A DNA stretch of 64,000 bases from Sphaerulina vaccinii (taxonomy: Eukaryota; Ascomycota; Dothideomycetes; Mycosphaerellales; Mycosphaerellaceae): the NCBI GenBank assembly GCA_022570795.1, contig JAKUDP010000009.1, positions 1,426,001 through 1,490,000 of the forward strand, given 5' to 3'. Below, piece by piece: positions 56,362-64,000 of this stretch (the stretch's first letter is position 1; the number at the start of each line of letters is the position of its first letter). The position numbers and the translations under genes are program-made. The notes beneath the pieces are model-generated. The model saw only the letters and a list, made by a program, of their open reading frames with translations. It had not been told where the DNA came from and did not search any database.

Positions 56362-58939
56362 ATGCGACCTCTGCGATTTCTCCTTACGCTCACATCATGT
56401 ATCGTGGCCTTCTTCTTGCTTCTCGTCATCGGACCTTGGCACAACGACGACGGGGTGGAGGATGAGCGTGGAGGCCTGGGGACATACTTCAACTGGCGGA
56501 CACCCTCCAGCCTGTTCCCTCCCAGCGCCATTATAAGCTTGACTGACGACAACTCTACCAATTTCATGGCCAGGCCTGCAGCGTTTGGACCACTGCTTCC
56601 TGCGAGAAGTCTGAGCGGGCAGCTATGGATTGGAAGTGGCTTTGGCAGTGATCACTTGGGCCGAGGAGGGTCTGGCGCTGGCGCTGGAGGAGAGCTCGGA
56701 TGCAGTGATGTGCCCGGATGGGAGGATGGTAGCTGGACAAGCACGAAGAAGCCAGCTAGCGACGGCAAGAGTGCTGTAATAGAAGGTCAAGGACCACTCG
56801 CAGGCAACAGCAAAAGAGACTACCCAGTAGATGACGGAGACGAAGAGACTATGGATAAGGAGTACCCTTCCGAAGACGATGGAACTGATGACCATCTACA
56901 CCATCCTTTGCCGGCCTCAGATGGGATTCATGTGAATGGCAACTCTGCAGGTAGTACTAAGAAGCCTACTCATGCAGATATCCAGTCACTGCAGGAGAGC
57001 GCAGAGATAGCAGGAAAGGTTGTCCTACTGAGCCGCGGTGGTTGTGGATTCTTGGAGAAGGTGAAGTGGGTACAGAGAAGAGGCGGTATCGCATTGATCG
57101 TGGGAGACGACCAGCGAGGAGGTCAGCTGGTGACAATGTATGCGCGAGGAGATACATCGAATGTCACCATACCATCGCTCTTCACATCGCACACCACGGC
57201 GCAGCTACTATCTAGCTTAATGCCGGTTGGCGGGAACACAATAGTCGATTCGAACAAAATCGCGGTCCCTATCGGAAAGCTAGGCCAGAAGTCCTCCCAC
57301 AGGAAGATCTCCGAGGACAAGCCAAACTTCACAACCACCACTACTGCCGCGAAGAGCAAGGCCACATCTGTGGCCAAGACCAAGAAGGTGGACAAAGTAG
57401 AAACAAAGTTGAGCAAGCAGCATGCTGGAGAGGAAGCACACAGACATCACGCTGGCTGGTTCGCTTCGCTCTTTGGCAGTAGTGCGGACGATGCCGATAG
57501 TAGACGTCCTCCGAGTAGTGGCAAGCCTGGCTGGATTCTTCAGAAAGACTTTGACGACGACTACGCTGAGGACGACGAGCAGGTCGCCAAGAAGCCTACA
57601 ATGACTGCACCTGCTCACAAGTCAGCGACCACTAAGCAATTGGGCTCTGATGACGGCTTCGTCATCGGTGTTCAGGACTGGCGAGATCCCGACTTGGTAG
57701 CTGAGCAGAGAGAGCAGCACCAGAAAGAAGGAACACCTAGCACAAGCTTAGCTGTCAAGCCAAAGACAACTCCAGCTGATGCATCATCGTTGAAAGGCGG
57801 CAGTATCACACCAGGCAGCGGTGAATATGGAAAGGCTCATCATGAAGCAATCGATCTTGGCAGCAAGAAGAAGCCGGAATCGCAGCAAGACGTAACAGCA
57901 TTGCATGCTGAAGCGGAAGACGCCTCTCGAAGCTGGGTTGGTCGGCTCTTCAGCTCGGGTGAAGAAGCTGACACAACAGAAGAGGCCGTGTCATTGAAAG
58001 GTCTGCCAAAACATCACGAACAAGAGACGCAGCAGACAACGGCCGACATGCCACATCGCAGACCTACGAGTGGTGCACCACACCACGAAGGGCTATGGGT
58101 GACACTGTCCCAGACCTCGATGTCTTCGTCGCCTTTCTTCGATACTCTACTTGTGCTGGTTGTGTCGCCACTTGTCACACTGACTGTAGTCTATGCACTC
58201 CTCTTACTGCGTTCACGGATACGGCGACGAAGATGGCGAGCACCAAAGTCCGTTGTCGAACGCTTGCCGGTACGCACGTACCAGACCATGCCAAGCAGCA
58301 CTGCCTCTACAACATCCATCTCATCACAAGCGAGCGCCACAACGCCACTCTTACCAGCATCACGTCCAATCAGCACAAGATCACGACCTCGAGCACGTAC
58401 GATATCTGAACTGCCACAAGGCAGCAGCTCATTACGATCAGATGCCATGGCTTCACCTTCACTAGAACAGATAGAAGAAAAGCGTGCCGCTGGTCTGGCA
58501 GAGTGGCGGAGACGATATGGCGGAAAACAGCGTGAATGTGTTGTCTGCTTGGAAGAATACGTCGATGGCGTCAGCAGAGTCATGAGCCTACCTTGCGGCC
58601 ATGAGTTTCACGCCGAGTGCATGTAAGTCTTACCCTGCCCATGTCACTATGATCTTCTACTAACACAGTTGCAGTACACCCTGGCTCACCACCCGCCGCC
58701 GCACCTGTCCTATCTGTAAAGGCGACGTCGTACGATCTCTCGCTCGATCTCATGGCTCCACGTCAGCCACTTCACCACAAGATCATCATGAACCATATCG
58801 GGATGATGAAGATGAGAGCGATGTGCAAGAGCAGGCAGTCACCTTGGTCAATGATGATACCGCTTCCCAGCAGCCTGTGAGCAGGGAAGATGAGGCTTTT
58901 GAGGACCTGGAAAGAGGTTTGCCGGATAGGAATCGGTGA
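56362..58939 (+). CDS. PA-TM-RING E3 ubiquitin ligase
   Basis: Two exons, 56362-58622 and 58675-58939, give 841 residues. Order of parts: signal peptide (residues 1-24, FLLTLTSCIVAFFLLLVIG); a long acidic lumenal region; a protease-associated domain near 210-300 (AGKVVLLSRGGCGFLEKVKW); a Lys/Ser-rich linker; one TM segment (TLLVLVVSPLVTLTVVYALL); a basic stop-transfer; then a C-terminal RING-H2 finger starting CVVCLEEY near 726 and ending CPICKGD. Such proteins ubiquitinate cargo on endosomal or vacuolar membranes. The 52-bp intron cuts the RING between its Cys/His halves and has two acceptors six bases apart. Both keep the frame. Confidence 0.88.
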
Positions 58940-59229
58940 GCAGAACTCTTTTCTGGAGAGACAACAGCATGATGAATGACAAGCGTTCTGTTGCTTTGAT
59001 CTTGGTATGCTGTCATCGTCTTTTGGCTACTTGGCGTTGCTTTTGGTAGGTAAGGTGATACCCCACTGTTATGAGAAGACCAGCAATTCCTGTATGCACG
59101 ATGTTCGTGACATTCGTGCGCGTCTCCACAAGTCCATCGTCTCGCTCCCGTCCGGTTTCTTGACCTACGTTGGCCTGGCTGCCAGGTACAGTGCCATTAC
59201 TCAAGCCAACCTCGGTTCTTCTTTTTGCC

Positions 59230-61121
59230 CTATCCTCCCAGATTCAGCCTGGACACATCCGCTCCAATCTCCTGCCCGGTGTTATCAACAGTGCCAATGT
59301 TGGCGCAGAACGCTTCGATGACAGGCTGCCAGCTGCGCCCAAGTAGGCTCCTAGGAAACCACTTCTCCTTGCCATCCGAAGCCAGACGAACCAGATACTT
59401 CTTCTCCGGTCCAGCACCGTTGATACCATGATTGATCACAACACAGCCTGTAGCATCAGGTGCTGCTTGTCGTGCAATCTCCCCCTCGTCCGCCTGTCTC
59501 TTCTTCTGAGCCTCGAGCTCCATCTTCATTGCTGCTTCATGTGCCTGCTTTCCACGTCTCGTGCCCATGGTCTTCTTGGACGCAGCCTTCTCCTGAGCCT
59601 TGGAAGATGGTGCAGTTTGAGCTTTGGTGCCGGCAGGGCAGATCTCAAGCTCGTAGCCCATGGTTCGCAGCTGAGCCTGAGCAAGCTGTACTGGCAGAAT
59701 GTAGACAGGCGTCTCCACATTAACATTGTCGTTACCAGCAAGAAGGAACGCCACCAACATGCCAAGCTTGTTGTAGAGTCCTGTACCTGAATCTCCGTAG
59801 TACCCGACAGCAGTGCCAGCTTGGACGGGATAGACACAGTAGTCTGAGGTGGCGTCCATTTCAGTCGTGTTCACATAGTGCAGCTTTCTCTTCGGTGCAA
59901 CCTTGCCTAGACCAAGGCCAGTGCTGCGACTACACTTGATGAGAAGCTCTTCAGCCGCTGGGTCGAAGTCAGCCATGCCGCGGATGACAGAATTATGCCG
60001 CGGATGACAGAATTATGCCGCGGATGACAGAATTTGCGCGGAACTCGTTGTAATCAGCGGCAAAAGGGCGAGGGATTGGGCTAGTCGTCGGAAAGACGTT
60101 GTCAAAGTCGTCGGCGATCTCCTTTCTCAGCTTGATGACTGATAGGTCGTTGAGATAGGGATCTCCATCGTCGCCACAAGCCTCGAGGAGTGGACCAGTC
60201 TGCTCCTTTGTGTAACGAACAGCGGACTGCCCGGTGGTCAGGAACAGCTCGCCGATCACAACGGGACACGGGTCGCTGTCTCGGTAGTACTCCTGGTCCT
60301 TGGACCGCATCTCTTTGATCTTCTTCTTCGTTGCTGGGTCGAGATTTGCGTTGTCCAGCGCCTCGGCATAGGTAGCATCACGATCTTGACGTGAGAAGAC
60401 AGTCGCCTCGAAATCACGTCGGGTGGGATGCGTCATGACCAGCTTGCCATCCTGGCGAAAGCCCATCTGGTCGGGGAGTGCTGGCAGGCGATCACCCTTG
60501 GGGTGCATTGCGTGGTGGGCACTTGTTACAAAGTAGGCATCTGTGCCATCTTCATACTTCTCGTACTCTCCTGTGGATGATTTAGCATACGATGGACTGA
60601 CGGTCAGAGTAATTGCGACGTGAGGATCGCTGACTTACCAGTGCCCACAATCTTGAGCTTAAACTTAGGACCACAAGAGCCAGAGCCAAACTGAGGGTCG
60701 ACGACTCTGCCATCCTTCACGCCGATTGACATGCCCACAGCTGTAGTCCTACACAATCGATGGGTTAGCAGGTATCTCTGAGTCGGAACGACCATGAGTG
60801 TTCCAGTCTGTCTCGGAGCTTGTTGCCTTGGAAGGCTTGAGCTCGGTGAGACACTCGAGAGGCGTGCTACTGTACTCACTTCGGAATGTTGCAAGGCTTC
60901 TCCTCTCGCCAGATGACAGCTTCAGAACGTTCGGCAGTTGTCTTAGGTCGTGGCCCGCTACCATAGTGCTTGATGAGAGACTCCGGTGTCAGAAGTGATG
61001 CGTCTGCGCTCGGCTTGTGTTTCTGGCGCATGCGAGGCGTGTAGACCTTTGGTGGCAAATACGCAGCTTCGGCTGTCGATGGTACTGATCTTGTTCCTGC
61101 TTGCAGGTGGGTGGCGGTCAT
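59230..61121 (-). pseudogene. Trypsin-fold serine protease-like gene, split by a frameshift
   Basis: Exons 61121-60880, 60748-60639 and 60570 onward read an unknown N-terminus, then the His box VTSAHHA (His136) and an Asp box YLNDLSVIKL (Asp259). The frame then hits a stop at 59993 inside a 20-bp triplication. Reading resumes in another frame at 59976 for 248 residues, with GYYGDSGTGLY supplying the catalytic Ser, a long charged helix and a tail (KKYLVRLASDGKEKWFP) that looks a little like a chromo-type fold. With one repeat unit the two halves would be continuous. As it stands His/Asp and Ser are on separate frames, so no whole protease is made unless translation reinitiates. Confidence 0.75.
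59975..60034 (+). repeat. Three perfect 20-bp tandem units inside the protease-like gene
   Basis: The unit atgccgcggatgacagaatt occurs three times without change at 59975-59994, 59995-60014 and 60015-60034. The two extra units add 40 bp, not a multiple of three, and bring in a TAA. The unit read on the gene strand contains no AG, so it cannot be spliced out. Confidence 0.95.
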
Positions 61122-61608
61122 TTCTGATAAGAGGAGCTCACATCAAGACCTTGCTGGCACCACAACACCCACTTCAGTAAGTACTACTCTCCAGCCTCTT
61201 CTACACCGGCAATGCTAACATATCATCACCTCTGGCTTCCGAGCCATTGGCGTTGCTTCCAGGCATGACTTTTACTTTTTCATTAATCTTCCTGCTCAAG
61301 AGCAGGCGATTGGAGAAGAAGCCCACGTTTCCATCTTGCCTCAACACTATGATTGCTGGTTCGCGGCACATATCGCCAACGCCAGAGTGTCCAACATCCA
61401 CTTCATGCGATCCCGGTCGTGGACACTTGCGTACCTCTCTCCGTACTATCATGCTTGCATCTCACTCCACCAGCCTCCACATGGTGACCGCCATCGACAG
61501 AAAGGTGGAGAACTCAACCATCCTTTGTGATATTGCTTGCTGGCCATCCACAAACTTGCCCATTGCCCAGGAAGATTCTCCTCTCCGGAATGCCCAAACC
61601 TCCCAGTA
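61122..61608. other. Divergent intergenic region
   Basis: 487 bp between the protease-like gene and the next gene, presumed to hold both promoters. No further feature seen. Confidence 0.45.
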
Positions 61609-62419
61609 ATGCGGCCCCTCCTCAAACACTCAATCATACTTCTAATCACGTGTCTCAACGCCGCACGCGAGACGAAAACAATGTGGCCTTTCCTCAAACA
61701 TCTACTCGTCATCCTGCTCGCCATTTCCGCCCTCACATGCGCCATCGCCGGACTCATACAGCTCACACGAGCAGGCTATCTCATGCCAGCTCCGCCCTAC
61801 AACACCGCATGGCAGATGTGCGACGCCGTGCGACATGTCCAGCATCCAGAACACCAAATGTGGCTACAGTGGCGCCACTATGAGCGCTACGTGGAGGGAC
61901 GGGCATCACTACTAAGGAACGCACTGAGTGCAAGTTCGCTGGCGATGGGGAGCTTTCTTGTTGCAGTGGTTCTAGCAGATTGGGATGATGGTCATACAGT
62001 GTGGAAGGCGATGATAGGGACTTTGCTGTTTCTTGAGGTATTGCTTGCGAACGATATGTGCTGGAGTGCTGGTGGTTGGTGAGTCTCTTCTCTTCGTTCA
62101 TCGCAAAGCCGTGGCATTGAAGTCTGTTTGGGACATCAGCGGTGCAGTGTTCCAGTCAGGCGTGGAGATATGGCAGGCAACGCCAGCAGTGGAGATCGCG
62201 ATCATCTTCTGCTTCCCGTTCGCTCGGTCGAGGTGGTGTCCTACTCGCAAAGAATTCATATCCAGAGGCAAAGCCAGACAGTGCAAAGGCACTCAGGAAT
62301 ATGCAACAAATCTATTCATCTTGCGATCTACAATTCTTACTATACAAAGATCGCCGGAGCATACGCTCTTTTTCCCCAATCGTACATCACCCACTCAACC
62401 TCCATGCCCGCATGGGTAA
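61609..62419 (+). CDS. Unknown polytopic membrane protein
   Basis: The first exon starts at ATG 61609 and encodes TM segments near residues 8-20, 28-50 (LLVILLAISALTCAIAGLI), 105-122 (LAMGSFLVAVVLAD) and 132-148. Without splicing it ends at 62082 (157 residues). A gtgagt donor at 62079 and cag before 62140 would remove the stop and add 93 residues, including AVEIAIIFCFPFARSRW. I favour the spliced form (61609-62078 plus 62140-62419, 249 residues), though its end overlaps the convergent gene by 33 bp. No family recognised. Confidence 0.5.
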
Positions 62420-63986
62420 CGCTTGCAACTTTAATGCCGCCGGCTTGATAAAGCCCCAGAACGTGATTACTCCGAACACCACGCATAGTATGTTGACGTA
62501 GTAGTATCCATCTCTGCCAATGTTACACGTCCCGCCTCCGTTTATGCAACGATGCTTCTCAGCTTCCGCTACGCACGAGAATGACTGCGTGATCAGGTCG
62601 CCCTTCAGATCGGTAGGGTTGCCAATCGGTGGCAGACAAGTCGCTTGAGTGAAGGCGTCAACGGCTTTGAGGATGAAGAAACGAGGGAATGTGCCGCCGA
62701 GGTTGGATACACTAAGAATTGTGTTAGTACAAGTGAAATGATGGGTTGCAGGGTGGTACTCACGTTGCAAGAAGAGTCATGTAAGTCCCTCCAATTGCAG
62801 GATCGCTGATCTTCGCATGGAATGCAGAGATCGCAACGAACATGACTGTACTCATGAATGTGGAATAGACATGTTCCACAATGATCAACAGGAGGTAAGG
62901 GGTAGTGATTCCTGTAGAAGGAAAGAACATGACAGTAAGCTGCGCGAAGATTGCTGCTCCAAGACGACCGACAAATGCCCAGCACCAGACTCGAACAGGC
63001 TGGTACTGTTCAGACCACTTGCCGGCGTAGTATCCTAGACCCATTTCGAAGGGGAAGTCGATCAGAACTACCAGAGCAAGATCTTCTTGGCTGAATCCTT
63101 TATCGAGGAGTTTGAGATTCGTAACTGCATCGTTGGCTTGAAATCCGATCTTCGCGATCAAGTGAATGATGATGAAAGTTTGAATGTTCTTGAGCTTCAT
63201 AATACCTCCCATAGTCTTGTACACTCCCCATACACCTTCGTTTTCTTTCGTTGGGTTCTCCTTCTTCAGGATGGCCAGACCGAGAGTAACAAAGAGGTAG
63301 AACCAGCCGAAGAAGGTGAGGTAGGAGTTGAGAGTGATAAGGCCAACATCGAGGGGTTGCGAGCGGAACCATTTGTTTGCGAAGTCAGGGGAGTTGAGAG
63401 CCAGGAAGACGGTATAGCTCAGGAATTGGCCTCCAGTCAATCCCACAGTCTGCGCAGTACTGGCGTAGCTCAAGTTGGATTGCGAGAGGAGTGTGAGGGC
63501 CCAGCCGTCCACTGCGATATCCTGTGTTGCACACATGAAAACCAAACTGAACCACCATCCTGTGAAACCCCAGACTCCTGCTCCATTATCTGCCCCTGCT
63601 GCCTCCATCATTTGACTCGCTCGACTTCCCAAGTATATCATACCGAAACCTGAGAGTGTCTGAATTGGTACGATCCAACTCTTTCTCCTACCAACTCTTG
63701 CTGACCAGATCGCGTCCACGATTGGACTCCATAGCAGCTTCAGACTGTAAGGATACGAAGCAAGGCTATACACTCCAATCTGGCTATAACTCAAATGACT
63801 TTTCAGCAAGAACGGTATCGATCCTCCAGCCAGTCCCATTGGTATCCCCTGCAAGAAGTATAGCAGCACTAACAGCAGGAAATTCCTCCGATCTTGCATG
63901 GGCAGCTCGAAGAAGCCTTTGCTCTCACTCCCTCCTGTACTCGAATCAGGGGGAACTTCGTCTAAGCTGAAGTCCCTCCTCCCCAT
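62387..63986 (-). CDS. Acetyl-CoA transporter (AT-1 / SLC33 family)
   Basis: Two exons, 63986-62764 and 62711-62387, give 515 residues. It moves acetyl-CoA from cytosol into the ER or Golgi lumen for protein and lipid acetylation. About 11-12 hydrophobic segments. Family marks are LLYFLQGIPMGLAGGSIPFL near 40, SYSQIGVYSLASYPYSLKLLWSPIVDA with RVGRRKSW (the loop 2-3 signature), CATQDIAVDGWALTLLS and GGTYMTLLAT...VSNLGGTFPRFF at the splice junction. The 52-bp intron splits a Thr codon. The ATG at 63986 lies 14 bp from the window edge. Its promoter is outside the window. Confidence 0.92.
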
Positions 63987-64000
63987 CAGTCTGTCGCGTG

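Noticed and set aside
59993..60034. Spliced intron removing the 20-bp repeats
   Set aside because: The unit contains no AG on the gene strand, so no acceptor exists within the array to remove the extra 40 bp.
1..64000. CRISPR array, phage, plasmid or bacterial operon
   Set aside because: No regularly spaced repeats or prokaryotic gene order. Introns and gene content are fungal throughout.

Overview
This window comes from a filamentous ascomycete (Pezizomycotina). A Dothideomycete of the Mycosphaerella type is the best guess, but that is inference. The evidence is short GT-AG introns of about 42-90 bp with CTAAC/CTGAC-like branch sites, fungal orthologues (SSZ1, RRP40, cytosolic aspartyl-tRNA synthetase, acetyl-CoA transporter), many small F-box-like proteins, and a block of retrotransposons that looks mutated by RIP (repeat-induced point mutation).

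Layout. 1 to about 9000 is extremely AT-rich and TpA-rich, nearly free of CpA/TpG and full of stops. It holds a Ty3/gypsy remnant on the minus strand (1-5000) and a Ty1/copia remnant on the plus strand (about 5270-7310). The composition changes abruptly at about 9000 and ordinary gene-rich DNA follows. 9.6-12.4 kb: a nucleoside 2-deoxyribosyltransferase-like protein and aspartyl-tRNA synthetase. 13-19 kb: a GPI-type secreted ML-like protein, a two-TM protein, and unknown or F-box-like genes. 19.4 kb: a tRNA-like gene. 20-22.8 kb: SSZ1 and RRP40 sharing one short divergent promoter. 24-31.2 kb: an F-box-like protein, an MFS drug transporter and a secreted GH31 alpha-glucosidase, followed by a small inverted-repeat element. 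31.7-37 kb: a possibly myristoylated unknown, a degenerate Myb-like ORF and a decayed flavin monooxygenase. 38-42.4 kb: a Sed1/CCG-6-like wall protein and a flavin monooxygenase fused to a polytopic membrane domain. 43.5 kb: a second inverted-repeat element. 44.9-52.5 kb: small unknowns, three F-box-like genes and a multi-repeat Myb/HTH protein. 53-64 kb: an aquaporin with an in-frame extension beyond its stop, a PA-TM-RING ubiquitin ligase, a serine-protease-like gene broken by a 20-bp triplication, a small membrane protein and an acetyl-CoA transporter.

How the genes work together. Apart from the SSZ1/RRP40 pair (ribosome-linked folding and RNA processing) there is no clear pathway cluster. 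The window is mainly a mix of housekeeping genes and fast-evolving accessory genes next to a transposon-rich island. The most notable signals are the protease triplication, the aquaporin read-through frame, the monooxygenase-membrane fusion and a pair of undescribed MITE-like elements. Exon limits were derived by hand from splice signals and reading frames and should be read as models.
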